A stretch of 64,000 bases of DNA, from assembly GCF_964204645.1 (NCBI RefSeq), contig NC_134026.1:23702650-23766649 (forward strand), in the 5' to 3' direction. The position numbers and the translations under genes are program-made. This stretch comes from Tubulanus polymorphus. Taxonomy: Eukaryota; Nemertea; Palaeonemertea; Tubulaniformes; Tubulanidae. The notes under the pieces are model-generated. The model worked only from the letters and a program-made list of their open reading frames with translations. It was not told where the DNA came from and searched no databases. Shown in pieces: positions 13,047 to 27,443 of the stretch (within the stretch, counting starts at the first letter, position 1; the number at the start of each line of letters is the position of its first letter).

Positions 13047-15157
13047 ATACCAGTAATTATGAGAATGAATAAACAAATAAGGAACAAGAATTAAATCTCA
13101 CCCCAGTGACCAATAGAACTTATCTATCGGGCTAATGATCATTGCTCGAAATTTATCATTGACAAATCATTGTTTGAAGGGTTTGTAACAAATCCATCTC
13201 ATTAATGACTTCTCTCATTTGTTTGATGATTGTTTCATCCCTGGCCACATGTTTGACCTTTTAAAAATCGGCTAGTTGGTTGTTTCCTATACTGCCGAGG
13301 GTATTCCAGTGACGAATGTGACCTTTTCAAATATCAAATATAGCTGCAAAGCTGCAATAACGCGTTTTCTGAAACATATCATGTTATATGGAAGCAATAA
13401 AACTTCATTGAATTGATTTGTTTGAATCGTGGTCTGTTTCCCGCCATTTATCCATGACCACAAGAACAGGACTCATTCACCACAATGGCAGTCGATTCAG
13501 CCCGGCTTAATTTACTTAAATCAAACACTATGGAGCCAATTTATACACATGAATTGCAAAATTTGGTTGTTTCAATTTGTTGGCGACTTTGAATACCCGG
13601 GCGATTTTCTTTCTGTAGCTTTGAAGCCCTAAATCCTTATTGTATTGATTATCACGCCCCGCCCTATGTCTATATACTTTTTAAGCAAAAACAGTCAAGA
13701 AAAGAGAAAAATGTGTAATGATAATAACCTAAGGTATGACGATAGCGTTATATATGAAGTAGCAGAGAACCCTAATGAGAAATTTGTGCAAAATATCTTT
13801 ACCAATACAGGTATAACTAGCCTTAGGAAGATTTCAGCTCTTTACAAACACATTACACTAAGCCCTCAACTAACTACACATCTACAAAGCTCTAATCAGT
13901 TTAATTCAATAGCATCAATTTCAATTAATTGATTGAATATGCAAAACTAACTTATATTTATATTCAGTGCTGAGTTTGTATCACATGAGGTGAAATTGAA
14001 AATCTAATTCAATTAATTTTTGATCTTAAAATAGGGATTGTCCCCATTATTTATTTATTTGGCTGGTAAATTTTGTTTGATTTTTCGATTGAGTGTCCCT
14101 TACAGACCCACCACACCTGCCGGGAGCGAAACAGGGGGTTTGATTTCGAAATCGGAAATCGAAGTACAGATATAGATGTGTGATCGGCGGTCGAGTTAAC
14201 AGAATATTTTAAAATCGAAGTACATAATTGGAAATTCGGTTCCGGTTCATCCAAACAATCTTCCATTCAGTCTGAACCGGCAAGCGACTGATTGGGATGA
14301 ATTTTTCTGGCTGCCTAATTTAATACAATGAGATTCTGGAAATAGCTATATTACAAGATCATTTTGTCCATTTTTATATTTTTTTGGTCGTTTTCTACGT
14401 GTAAATAGTCCGATAGTTTATTGTGGTTTTTTTAAACAGTTACAGTATTTAAGTATGCATAATTGTGACCATATTGTAAATTGAGATATCGGATAGTCAT
14501 CTTAGAAGGCAGGGAAAGTTGAGACAACAAACATCTGTTGTAAAGTCCATACATAGAAACTGACTGTTCGGATAATGACTCCAGCGCATGAAAACGAGGC
14601 AGTCTCTTTCGACGAGCACTCATCCCATTTTGTCTTGCTACAAATCTAGTAGATCTTGTTAGAGAGCACTTGCAACGTATCAACTCATTTCGGCATTGTC
14701 AGCCCCGAATGGCCAAGTCCAATTCCATTTGTGAATATCGGGGATTAACTGCTTGTGATGTGTCTCTAAGATGTTTTATATCCTGAGAGCATGGACAATA
14801 TTGCCTAATTGCCCGATTGTTCATCCTTAATTAAGCAAACTACCGGTCAGTTGCTGCGTTAGCTCTTGTGGGGTGTAATTTTTGCTCATTACGCGTAGCT
14901 AGCTTACAACATGAAATGACACTCCGAGGAACGGCGGGATAGATCCCAGAGTCTGATACAGAAACCAGCCATCCACGAAGGACTGATATGCCAGTTTGAT
15001 TCGGCAAAAATATGCGGTTACAGTCCAATTATGTAGGGACGTCATTTTTACGATATCACCGGATGGAGGGTTACCAAGGTCACTTCTGAATTCGATAACG
15101 ATGCGTTTGATTAATGCGTTTGATCAACTGACCAGCAAAATCAGAACCGAACTGCGG

Positions 15158-15188
15158 TCTATGTGGTGGTCATCTATGTGGTGGTCAT
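15158..15188. repeat. Two tandem copies of a 15-bp unit
   Basis: The unit TCTATGTGGTGGTCA is present twice, head to tail. Confidence 0.85.
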
Positions 15189-16012
15189 CGGAGTTTTCGA
15201 TTACTTGCACTTTTTATCGACATATGGTTTGCTATGGCAACATTTCGTTCCAGTACAATGCAAGGAAGTGTTTTTCATGTTTCAGAATTTCATTGAAACA
15301 ATTGAAATCAACTGGCTGCATGCTAAAATCATCGCTTATCGTCAACATAATTAAGCTTAATTACAGAGTCGACATTGTCTGGTAATATCACAGAAGGGAG
15401 TTACACTGGCAGGTAGCGTTACCTCTTCAGTAACTGTTTAAGTGACATGGAGAGACAGTATGTCGGTTGATGGAGACCTCTAGAAACAAACTACTTGCAG
15501 TGACAGCAACCAGAACGCAGGTGAATAATTATGTTTGTTCAATTTTAAAGAATGTGGCATAGATAAACTCAACACAAAAACTTAATTAACAACCGAAGCA
15601 ATGACACATTTACTTAAACTCGAGAACCTGCCTCAAATAACAGTTTTAAGTACCGCCAGCAGCTTGGTTGGGCCGATGAAAATTATAGTTGCCGATCAGG
15701 ATGAAACATCTTTCATTGACCATTGCAATGGTCAAGCAGTGATTAATTTCAGCAAAGCATGCAATCATCCTTTAACGTGGTCGAGATACAAAAATGCGGC
15801 TATAAAGTCGCAGCCGGAGAACATAACAACAGTCATTACACCAATGATCATAACATACTGCATGTGGTATCACCCAATTACACAATCAAGCAATCCCTTT
15901 AGGACAGAATTCCAGCTGAACTATACAGACCTAATTCCCAAGTCCCCGCCTTAATCTAAATGGATTTCTCCTTCATACATCGGCCATTGCCATTGCGCAG
16001 CAATATCATCAA

Positions 16013-16680
16013 CTCAATGCATATGCGAATATTCGTTATGATATTTTCAATCATCGAAGGGGAAAAAATTCATGAAATAATGAATGACTCAATTGCATGA
16101 GACGAAGCTTTTCATTCGATTGTTTTCAACAGGTAGAAATATGAATCGAGGCTCTTCAGATATCGGTTAAATATCACGATATATTAGAATATGATTCAAG
16201 GTGGCTAGTTGTGTGGTAATGCTTAGTATATTGCATGAGAAAGTGTACCAGTTATAAATCGCCGGTTATATATCTCGAACCCGACGAGCATCCAGGCGAC
16301 CGATTTTAACGGCAAGTTCATTCCCGCATACTTAGTAAATCTTGTAAATCTCAATGCATATGCGAATATTCGTTATGATATTTTCAATCATCGAAGGGGA
16401 AAAAATTCATGAAATAATGAATGACTCAATTGCATGAGACGAAGCTTTTCACTCGATTGTTTTCAACAGGTAGAAATATGAATCGAGGCTCTTCAGATAT
16501 CGGTTAAATATCACGATATATTAGAATATGATTCAAGGTGGCTAGTTGTGTGGTAATGCTTAGTATATTGCATGAGAAAGTGTACCAGTTATAAATCGCC
16601 GGTTATATATCTCGAACCCGACGAGCATCCAGGCGACCGATTTTAACGGCAAGTTCATTCCCGCATACTTAGTAAATCTT
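16013..16680. repeat. Recent tandem duplication, 331-bp unit, period 337
   Basis: Copies 16013-16343 and 16350-16680 differ at only one base that I found (CATTCG versus CACTCG), with a 6-bp join GTAAAT between them. The unit has no long ORF, no TIRs and no tRNA-like head. The near identity means the duplication is young or recently homogenised. Confidence 0.95.
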
Positions 16681-19019
16681 CCGCACCGACCATAAACTGT
16701 CAAGTGCAGCGTTTAGCTCGGACGTTGTGATGGCCAGACTGCAGCGCAATAATTTGTCACTTGGTTTACACAGTCTGTGTACAAAGTGTAATTTGGCTGT
16801 GAACAACCCTCTTAAGGCACTGGTCAGTAGTTTAGATGCAAACTAATCAATGAACAAATGCGCCACAAACTTTTGCGGTGGCTGAGTTACTGCCAAAGCA
16901 TTGTGATTATGATGAATGAGGCAATGGTCAAGGGAGTCATTTCTAGATATTCAATGTCCCAAAGTAGCCTAGAAAATAGCCACTAGTTAGACTTATCCAT
17001 TTCGATCTTTTACCAGTGATAAATTATCATTTAGCGTAAGATGCATTTGCTCAGTATAAGATGTTTTGTCTATTTTTTATATAAGATAAAGGATATTGAA
17101 GCCTTAGAGGTCTGGTCTCCTCACAATCACTGACTACGGCATTAGTTTCGAGAAGTGGTTTTTTGTTTCCATCAATTTTCTATCGAAACGTAGCTGAAAC
17201 TTTTTTTACAAACCATTTCTTCAAATTTGAAGAAAAGACTAGTTACATAATATAGGTACTTTGGACTCTACGTCTCATTCTTCATCATGCAATATCGTGT
17301 TTGAGAGAATGTAAAACAACGAAAGCATCGGCTTCGCGATAAACACACATTTTTTCACCATCAGCAGAAATTCAATCTTTTATGCTTATTGTAGCGCACG
17401 CACCACACCCATAGTCTAGATGCTGTCTGACATCAATTAACTCGGCAATAAATTGTGTTCCAGACGAAATTATTTTACTCCATAACATCGTCGAAAAAAT
17501 GCATGAATAAATTCACACTTTCATCATTAAATCATCAAATTAGATCTATGAAAGTAAATCACAAACGCTTTTTCAATTGCATTCGCATCTTTTTTCTTCA
17601 TGAAACGATCATTAGACAGTTGAGAAATTATCAACCACTGCAAGGCGCATATTCACATTTACCAGTCTTATCAATCATTGGTAAATATGTAAGCGGTAGA
17701 TACATAGCTCGATGTTAGGGTCAGTACAAGAATCATTAATCAGATGGCATATACTGTTACAATCTACGGACGTGTAAGTGAATTATGATTTACAAATTTG
17801 ACGACACTGAGGGAATTGTGATGCCGAGCGGTAATTAACAAAATTACAACATGTCGACGCAGCGGACAGATCTATCGATAACGCAATATGAAATTATCAA
17901 ATAATAAACGTCAACGAATAATATATTGCGACATTACAAATTCAGGTAATAAAAATTTTCTTGTTATCCTCGGCAAATTCGAACACGCAACAGACTGAAA
18001 AATAATGTCGGCATTAATCAAGAGCTGTGAAACCATGAATTGCAGATCGCGAACGGGCGCGATGGAAGTTCTTCGCAAAGATCGTTTTTATGATTTCGGG
18101 TATTTCACACATGAAAGCATAGTTCACAGTTGAAACATGCGATAAACTTACTGAATGATGTCTGTTTCTTGTAATATTGCATACAGCGATGATTTCAGAG
18201 GAGATTATGAGGACTACGGTAATTGCAGGGGGGGGCAATAACCGGGTCTGCATGACTAATGCGTTTAAAAAGTCTGTTTTATGCGATATTGAATATATCA
18301 ATGATTTCGGGGAAGATCGACTTTTTTCATGACAACAATACACTTAAGAGACTATTATATTCGATAACCAATATTTGCACCTACTAACGTTTGTTTTATA
18401 GTTTCTTAAGGCAAATCGACTACAATTTAATAGTTGAAATTTGCATATGAATTGACACGGTCTTAGCATGGTTCCAGAGCGTTAACGATCCGGCAGGAAA
18501 TTTGTGTCACAATAAACTTCCATGTTTAATTATAAATAAGAGTAGCCGAGTTTAATGGTGCTCGCCACTGACATTTTAATATCCAACAGTAACCAACAAA
18601 CTAAATTAGCTCGCAATGCCAAAAAGCTGCGAATAATTGACTTTCGCGTGCGCCGTTGGTTTTACGGCGAGTTGATGCAATGATTGCGCAGTCCAGAGCG
18701 TACACACATACACACACATTCAAACGCATGAACATTGTCAAATAATTCAAGATATGTTCCATTATGATGAACCATATACCATTATGATGAAAATGGCAAA
18801 TTCGCCCGAACAGATTAATTCATTCAAAAAAATAGATAAACGTATCTATCCTGGTCAATTTGATCGCCATTTTGCCGCAATTGGAACAGGCAAAATCTAT
18901 GACGATAAAAACATTAAGCCCTAACTGTACGGCCACGTCGAACTGGGAATTGGACAGAACAGAAAAAGAAAGTTCACCCATTAGAAAGTAATTAAGACTA
19001 ATGACGTAGCTACATGCTT

Positions 19020-19560
19020 CTTGAGCGTGACTTCACCAGCCAGCAGTGAACACCCGGAGAAAATTATGTCTCGCGTCGTCATCAAATTACATCGCGCGAT
19101 TCATTTGGCGATTTTTTGTGACAACGCCGACGCCGCCGTATACGACCGCGACCGATCGACGAGGAGAAGGAGAGGCCGAGTCAGTAATGATATACTCACT
19201 CATTTACTGCTAATTACTACGGTACGATCGTACAGGTGTCAACGCGACTGCGAGGTGATAATCCACCGCGAGAGAAGCAGACGCGAGCTGACGAAATCCC
19301 ATGATGGATACACGGCAACAGGTGACGAATACCGATGCGTTCGGCAAACGACGAAGTTTTTCTCTCAAGGTGCACGCGATTTTTCCAGTAAAAGAAAAAT
19401 AAACTACCGAGCCATATTCTCGAGTTATGCCATTTTTATGTATTGATGACTCATGCAGTGTTTTACAATTATTATGCAGTGGCCTTTATTTCCTCGGCGC
19501 TATCACGACGATGACGGTGCCCGAAATGGCGTCGAAAATTATTGCGACGAAAAAAGCGAA
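19020..19560. other. CpG-dense patch in intron
   Basis: Many CG dinucleotides (CGCGTCGTC, CGCCGACGCCGCC, CGATCGACGAGG) in otherwise AT-rich sequence. A long ORF is open here but its composition (RRRRGR, repeated Arg/Ser) suggests base-composition bias. Confidence 0.35.
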
Positions 19561-22500
19561 TTCTTTCATCTTTTTCTCTCCGTCCATGACATCACAGGCG
19601 GCGTAAAATCTTTATGCATTTATCATAAAATACGATATTATGTATTCAGACACGGGGGATACTAATTATAGTTCATGCATGTTCATTCATAATGAATGGC
19701 GCTTATGGGCTCGCTAGCAAAAACGAAAACACTAGCATTGGCCGTTGAACATTATTTTATTACAGATTTTATGCTTAACGGAGAAATAAAGTGTGATACG
19801 CAACATTATGAATCTAAAGACAAAGTATGATTTTATGGGATATTTCCATCTCGTCATACTATAACAACTGAACACATGGTGCATGTGAAAGACCTTCCCG
19901 TGTGTCAGAAGCAAGTTCTATATTTTAGGGAGGAGCCAGGGAGGGATGAAGCACACGGATGCAAGTGCTCTTCTAGCTATAAAAATGGGGCGGATTTATT
20001 GCCCTTGCAGGATGTGAGTAGAGGAGAATTTGGTACGGTACAGCATAATAAAGGAGGCTCTTGACTCTTCTGTTGTCGAACACTTTTTCATGTCCAATAC
20101 TACAACAGGCTGATGACCAATATACAGTGATCAAAAGCTTTGAAATATGCCTGCAACAGCTATTCCAAAACTGGTTAACAGTTCAACTCGTCATCATGAT
20201 GTCACTAGTCATTTAAACTAGATCCAAGGCTCACACAGATTTTGTCTTAAGATCTAAACATCTTGTAGATTCGAATAAATATTTCTAGGTTCTAGATTTT
20301 TTCATCATTAAGTGGAGAATTCCCATTTGCCTCCCAACTTTTCATAAGGATCAGCCCCTGCACGTAGAGTGTTTTTGTCACATTGAAAATGGTCTAATAC
20401 AACTAAGGCGATTTTTAACCGAAGCTTTATCTCCTGTCCCCTCAGGACGAAGACCAACTTCACAAAATCGATTCTTAAGAAAATATACCACCAAATTTAG
20501 CCAGGTCTGGAAGTAAAGAAATGAGAAACTCGGAAAGCAGAAGCAGCCATCAGATGACATGCTATTAGCTCAACAATTCTCAGCAAAGAAGACATAAATG
20601 CTAAAATATGTTAGTGGTGGCCCCAAACAACTAATAAATACGCTAAATATGCAATGAATTTAATTAAACGACACTCAGCAGACCAAATTCAATTAATTTT
20701 CTCCGTTGCACTAGGGGTTAATGAGAAATAACCAAGTTCTGAGCTACAAGACAGTTAATGGTAATCAAGCTTGTTATGACACACTGCTGTATCAAAGCAC
20801 ATGTTAAGAACACATAAAATTCAAAACTTCCACTAGATATTCTTATCAGCAAACGATAAAAACACTAATGAAGCTGACATTTTCGCTTTGCAATGGTCAT
20901 GTGTAATCTCCGATATAGAGATATGGCCTTGTATTCCTAACATTCGATATAGAACTAATTAATCTTTGAAATTAACGATTACACCGATGTATAAACTATT
21001 CTCAGACTTATATTAGATGATTCAAGTTTCAGCCGCAAGAGTTCTGTTTTTTTCTTCGTTTCGTCGAAAGAACGCCATCTCGATGCAGGTTCAGAGGCAA
21101 TTAATGAGCAGCGTATATCAGCTTTGAATCATTACGTGTCATGCTCGGGCCCATTAGAAAGTTATCGCAGCAGCACAGAAGATCATGTATCAGCAGACAC
21201 CTGACAGATGGAGTTCCAACAACCCGCAGCATAATAACTAACTAAAAGTGTTAAGAATTACAGGTCCCTTGTGCGCGTTGCTCAACGCAAGAAGAACAAA
21301 ACTTAACGCTCAAACCTCCTTTTTTCTCATCTCCTGTTTCAAAACATCAATACATAAGAGTAATGTAATTCCAAATGCAATTCCGAACTTACTCGAAGCA
21401 GGTTGTGGAAGACAACGGTTCGCGCTTACAACTAATAGCGACATCTCGCTCGATATATTTCATATTTGTCTCCTCGCTATGCTGCGGTGGCGAGAAAAAG
21501 GTTGGAAACCTAATGACCTCTCATAGACAGCAAATACATTAACATGGCACCAATTGCCTCAATTTCCGCATGCTAAAGCTAGACACTCGAATGCCACCTA
21601 ATTTGACATAAGAACCACTGAATTCAGCAGTCATCGTACAAAAGGAGAACCAACGCGCTAGGAGGCGAAAAGTTTATATATAATTCATAATTCATAATAA
21701 TCATCAAATGATTATCCATATTTTGATAGGAAGTTTACAATCCATATGCGCTGATGGAAAATGCCTACAATGGTGAAACAGACGAAGTCCAACAATGCTG
21801 TTTTTCAAAGCATATAGAAACAAAACATTCCCATAGAAGAAATCGTTCAATTAAGGCAGGATGATCTCTAGATTTGGTTGAGATAAAATATCCGTGAGCA
21901 GGTAATCCCCATCATAGTACCCCATCATAGACGGTTGACTCATGAAATCGAATTGGTCTTTAGAACACTGAAACAATGGATAATGATATCCTCCAATGAA
22001 TTTGACTCAACACACCCTATTGAACCATTCTTTCAAGGTGGATAGCTGTTAGGATGAATATTATTGTCTTCTGGCCTACGAGTCTTTAAGAGTCACTATT
22101 GCAAAAAAAACATTTTTCGAAAAAATGTTATTTGGCCTAACTATAAAAAATGGAAAGACAATCTGATTTTTGCAAGGTCAATCACATCTTTATTTCAGTG
22201 GGGAAGCGATTCTCATAAATATTTCGTGAAAAGTTTATATCCCATTAATCAAGCCCGCACAAAAAAGCACAAAAAACCGTTCATGATTTTTATCAAGAGT
22301 CAGGTCTATATATCATCTAGCTCGAGATGAAGAGTGACTTTCAATTCTACAGAGTATAGAATGCAAACCACTAATCTTGTTTTCACATGAGAATTTACAA
22401 TTAAAGTCATTAACTACAACGTGATATGAATCTACCAGCTTCAGTATGATATATTCCACTGCACTCTTACTCTCAGGCTCTTTCTTTTTGCTCCTGACAT

Positions 22501-24419
22501 TAGTTTAGTGGCGAATATATGGGAACGAGCATACGGCATTTTAATTTACTTCTAATGGATCTTATAATGGGCATGCTTTCTTTTTAGCCATTTGTATTGT
22601 GAGATATAGTTCGAACCTTACATAGAGACCGCTGCTGTTCGTTACCCGACAATAAGTCCTAACAGTTTTAAGCTTTGATGGATGTTTGAGCAGAACTTCT
22701 GAAAGTTCACCATAAAACCCCATTTAGAGCTCTTTCCAACGTTGAGATATGACCAACGAGATTCAAAAATCTATCAGCATAAAGGATTATGTAATACAAT
22801 ATTAGATGAGCAGCTTTTGAAGGGAAGAGTTTCATTAGCAGTAAGTTTAGATGTCGCTCCGCAGTTTTAAAAAAACCTCATTATTTTGAAGATAGGAGAA
22901 AATGATAGCCAGATGAGCAGCTTTGAATTTCTATGAACATTCTAATAATGCCGATCCAAAATTCAAGACCCAGTTTATGGTATACATATACATAAGAATT
23001 ACCTGTAGCTGGTTTCGTAGATAATGTTGAAAAATGAGCTGACTAAGAAATGAGTCCCCATCTTCGCGTACTTGCCACATTACACACATATGATAGCAAA
23101 TTTCACTATCTCATGTCTTGCCTTTTACCAAGGTCTGAATGAAAAGTGTAATGCGTGCACTTCAAGACACAATACGAATGTCTCCGCGCTATAGATATGA
23201 GACCACGTTTGTTTTTATTAGTCATAAGGGGAAAAAATTGTTTTTGATAACCTACTGTCGATAGATATCAATAGGTGCAATTCATTTAAAAAAATCCAGT
23301 CTGGAGTATAGCATATATTAGTACTTTCAGATTGTAAATTAGACAATGAACGCATTTTCCCCGTCATTCTATTGATTGACACAATTAGACGTCGGCTGAC
23401 AACGCTGAATTTCAAAAGAAGGTGAAGTTCTGTTGCCTCCATCAGCGTTCGTAATCAAAATCAATATCGCAAAATATCTTTTCAACGTGGATGAAAAAAA
23501 ATGCGAAAACACACACACGCGTCGTGTTCAGTTTCTATTTCACAGCGGAATCACATAATCTATCTATTTCAGCGAGGGTTGTCGCACCAAGGACGCCCAC
23601 AAAATTTGACCCTGATGGGAAATCATGCCGATGTCCCGAAAATAATACGAAAACCATAGTTACACCGACGAACATCATGTGCGTTGATGATTTCTTTTTT
23701 CGCCAACACGAACGAACGATTGAAAACTGGCGAACGCACGATAAAGTGGCAAATTAAAATTCATCAAGCGTAAGCAGCGATTACACAGCTAATTTTAGTG
23801 CCACAACGTTGGAAACTATGGAGCGAATTCACCGCAGCATATGACTGTTGTGGGTAGTGTCAAACGCAATTTAAGCTTAATTTGCGTGTCATAAACGATG
23901 CCGTGAAATGAAGATAATGTCCTCAATATTGAACGCGAGAACGACGAGCTACGGAGTGTGTTTTTCCGCGTAATTCATGATTTCTACGTAACCACAGCAT
24001 CAAACCAAGATTGTCAAGACACCGAACGCAAATTACAGTTAATGAATTTAATTCGAACGAGAAGCCGTAGCCAGTGGCTACATCTATGAATAGCCGTATG
24101 AACTTGTATCCGGTTTTCCGATCGATATAGCCTTGAATCTACATCGGAAACTAGATAACGTCTCATTAAATTAATCATCTGATTTGCGGTGAAATTGAAG
24201 ATTTCGCCCGGTACGACGCACGCGATCAAAAATATACTTCTACCGGATATATAGTTTGAGCGAATAGCAGCGATTCATCCGATTTCAAACGTCGCAACGG
24301 GAATTATTTCAATTCCGACTGACGGAACTTTTTAATCGAATGTTTTGCAAGAGTATATATATATATAGACGAGAACAAGTTAAATAATAATTATGGAATT
24401 AAGTCGGATATCGAATGGT

Positions 24420-25190
24420 TAGAAACGTCGGCCTAATGAGATGGTTGCGTTGAGCCAGTTTGATCCGGCGAACTGATTGACTCGGCGAGCTGACGAGAGC
24501 TATAGCGTTGATCGATCAGCGATCGCGGTCCGCCTCGCAATCCAACACTTCCTTTACACGCGCAATGACAAGCGCGGTCTCTACAGCCAAGAATCTACAG
24601 GACGACAGCAATGACTGTAAGATGAACCCGGTTTCCTACATTGATTGGCCGGTTAGGATTACTCATAGCCGGCCGTGAGTGGTAATACTGACAAACCCCT
24701 TGTCCGCGTTAGTTCGCATGACAAAACTGCGCGGCTGTCTACGTCGACATCGTCTTGACTCGCATTTCCTGAACACGACGACAAATCTTCATTTTTTTTT
24801 CCGCGAGCGTCATCGTCGTACTCAATAGCAGATTCTCTTAAAACGTAATCGATATATTACGACGCACGGCGGCCGGTACGGGAATTCAAGATCCGTCTGG
24901 CGAAGAAAGTCGAATACAGGAGACCGACTTATCCCCGAACGGAATCGATCCGACGAAATCTTCTACTCACGATTATTATTACGTAAATCTACCGAGCGTC
25001 GAATTCTCTTCTTGCGATGAAAAAAATATATCGAATCCGGAAAACAGACACGACGATCATGAATTCTCTTCCGTGACAACAACAATGACGACAAAAGGTT
25101 TTATTTCGTCGTGTTCTCCGCGTCTTCGTCGAGTATCGAGTTCTCCTCGTCGTCTATATCTTCGGCGGACGTCAGATGTTTATTGATGGA
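24420..25190. other. CpG-dense island in the giant intron
   Basis: This is the most CpG-rich stretch of the left 48 kb (GCGATCGCGGTCCGCCTCG, CGACGCACGGCGGCCGG, repeated TCGTCG). In invertebrates with gene-body methylation, CpG-rich segments inside a transcribed intron often mark unmethylated regulatory DNA or an internal promoter. No transcript start can be seen. Confidence 0.4.
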
Positions 25191-25193
25191 CAA
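25101..25193 (-). other. Possible alternative terminal exon or low-complexity ORF
   Basis: Minus strand: a good pyrimidine tract ending CTCTATTAG at 25194 is followed by 31 codons in phase 0 (LSINKHLTSAEDIDDEENS, then another acidic run) ending TAA at 25103-25101, with AATAAA overlapping the stop. It would splice in frame from 49261 or from the RS exon at 27444, but not from 48252. The acidic peptide comes from a GAC/GAG-rich low-complexity strand, so chance openness is a real possibility. No family is recognised. Confidence 0.2.
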
Positions 25194-25894
25194 CTAATAG
25201 AGACAGAAAATCAAAGTCGTGAAACCACTTGGCCGAAAGATTCGACTGACAAGCTCTTAATCAAAATCGACCATAGATCAATCATAAATCCATGTCTGCG
25301 AACACAAATGAGCGATTCCACACGTAAATTTAGTATATATCATACCCCAGACAAACGCCTCTCGGCATCAGTCAATCCCTTTTCCAGACATACCCATAGT
25401 CTATATCTTTTAGAGGAATCAATTTTAATACGAAACTGATGGAGAAAAACGATGTAACTTATAAATATTACTAATATACGATACTTTGATATGAAGATAA
25501 TCTCTAAAGATAAGCTCTCGCGATATTGAAATTACATCGGCAACTTGCTGCCAGAGCAGTAGTAACTGAATATTATTCAAGTTCTTACTGGATTTACTAG
25601 ATGTCGCTACTAGTACTCGTGTGTGAAATGATCGCGTTATCTCAAGTGCTCGTGTCTAAAAACTAGTTGAAGCAAAAAAGAGTAGCTAAATTTGTTCTCA
25701 TCCTCACTCACAATGTCATGTACTTATTCTGATACTGCAATTCTTGTGCAAGAGGGACGATCTAGTTCAAGTTTTCTGCGAAATTTATTTCTCAGCACAG
25801 AACTATATAGAACAACTAAATGACCGTATTAAGCTTGTATACTCGAATAAATAGAAGCTGCTGCTGGACAAGACAGCTCCTCAAACTATCAAAA

Positions 25895-26399
25895 TAGCCA
25901 CGATCACGCAAGTGTTTTTGACAAGGGCCAAATTTGGCCCATACTAGAGTAGGTCCAGCCCAACCAATCACAGGTCTCCAATAGGTCAGTGCGAGTTTAA
26001 TACGGGCCAAACCGGGCCTGACCAAAAACGTCAGCCCAGGCCGTTACAGATTTTAACACGGGTTAAATTATTCAGCGCGAATGCTAATTGGTTGTGGAAG
26101 TGAGTCACCTCGCTCTTGCCACAGCATCGTTTTTACACCATTTTAAGGCGAGCTTGATGGACTACAATGCGATAGATATCAATTACTGAGAAGGAACGCG
26201 ATCATAGGCCAGTTCATGTCAACATACTGAAGGCCGCTAAAGTTGCTGAAAACCCCAGTTTCATTGGTATCCATCGTATCACAGCCCCGATATTAGCCAC
26301 GAGTGAGTGATCGACACGAGAATGCGCTCTCTGTACTGAATTTGACACGGATCTGGCCAGTTTGAACCTGGCCAAATCATCTCCGTGTGATCGCGGCTA
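25895..26399. mobile_element. MITE-like element, family 1 (CGATCACAC termini), longest copy
   Basis: The left end TAGCCACGATCACGCA and right end TGTGATCGCGGCTA are inverted repeats. Opposed GGGCCAAATTTGGCCC and CTGGCCAG...CTGGCCAAAT blocks lie inside. At 505 bp it is about twice the other copies, and a second terminal-like motif (TTAGCCACGAGTGAGTGATC, near 26294) suggests a nested or composite insertion. There is no transposase ORF. Confidence 0.65.
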
Positions 26400-26559
26400 A
26401 TGATTTATCTCTTAAAGTTAAAATGAATACGATAATAGCGAGCTAAGCGTAGAATAAAAACCATCGTAGATTCATTTTATCGGTCAATCATGTATAAGCC
26501 TAATCCACAGCCGCCTAATCCAGTGTCACGTGGGTAAAATTTTTCATTCGAGTCGATTT

Positions 26560-27140
26560 CTCATCCCGTGCGCACAACATGACAACGCACCCAAGGACGG
26601 CCAAACATGACTCAATACTCTTGACGAGGTGATATGAAAATCATCTTCCTTTTATCGAAGAATAAGAACGCGCTGAAGAAATGAACCAGCAGTAAAGATA
26701 AGCAGCAATGTCTTATTCGATTCGACGCAATTCATAATATTCAGTCTGAAAAAGCAGTTCGCGAGTCTCGGCGAATACTTTTCGCACTATTATCAGTTCT
26801 CGATCTTTTCGATTATCGTGATTTTTGCCGCGCGCGATTCCAGGAAATCGTTGACGCCCGCCGCCGCGCGTTGCTGATGCCTAACGATAATGGAGGTGAC
26901 GGTACGACGAATGAAATAACCCGAGAGCGCATGTTTAAACGACATACATTTCATCAATTTCAGCGTGTCTACACGTCTCTCTAAACGAGCTACATCGATT
27001 TCCACCCGAACGCTAAATCAATTCCATCGCTACGAGGTGCAGTAAACAACACAGCGAACTTTTCAAAATAATGAACATCCAGGGCGCGCGTCGCTTCGCC
27101 CGTGGCGTATGCATTTTGAAATCAATTCGAGACGCGATTG
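26560..27140. other. CpG-dense patch upstream of the recursive site
   Basis: CG-rich sequence (GCCGCGCGCGATT, CGCCCGCCGCCGCGCG, GGGCGCGCGTCGCTTCGCCCG) about 350 bp from the 27491 recursive site. No gene was recognised. Confidence 0.35.
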
Positions 27141-27443
27141 AACGAGGTGATTTTTTAGACCCCGCTCCGATGTAACAAGACCTTTCAGCGAACTGCGAAA
27201 TTGGTCTCAGTAATGATTTTTATGTGATGGATGAAAAGTGAATTATATTCGACAAAATTAGGAAAATTGTCCCAAATCGATCAGAAAACTTGTTCATAGA
27301 TATAGTTTTCAGAAAGTAGTTTTGTAATGATGAGCTCTAGGTAACCAAAGGAAAGAGACCTATCTCACATTTCTAGCAATTCACCCAATAATGATCAATT
27401 GAATAATCAAAATGTCAGTTACATAAAAAATTTCAACACTCAC

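Noticed and set aside
19021-19446. 141-codon plus-strand ORF
   Set aside because: No recognisable domain, Arg/Ser-biased composition, and it sits in a CpG-dense patch where stop codons are rare.
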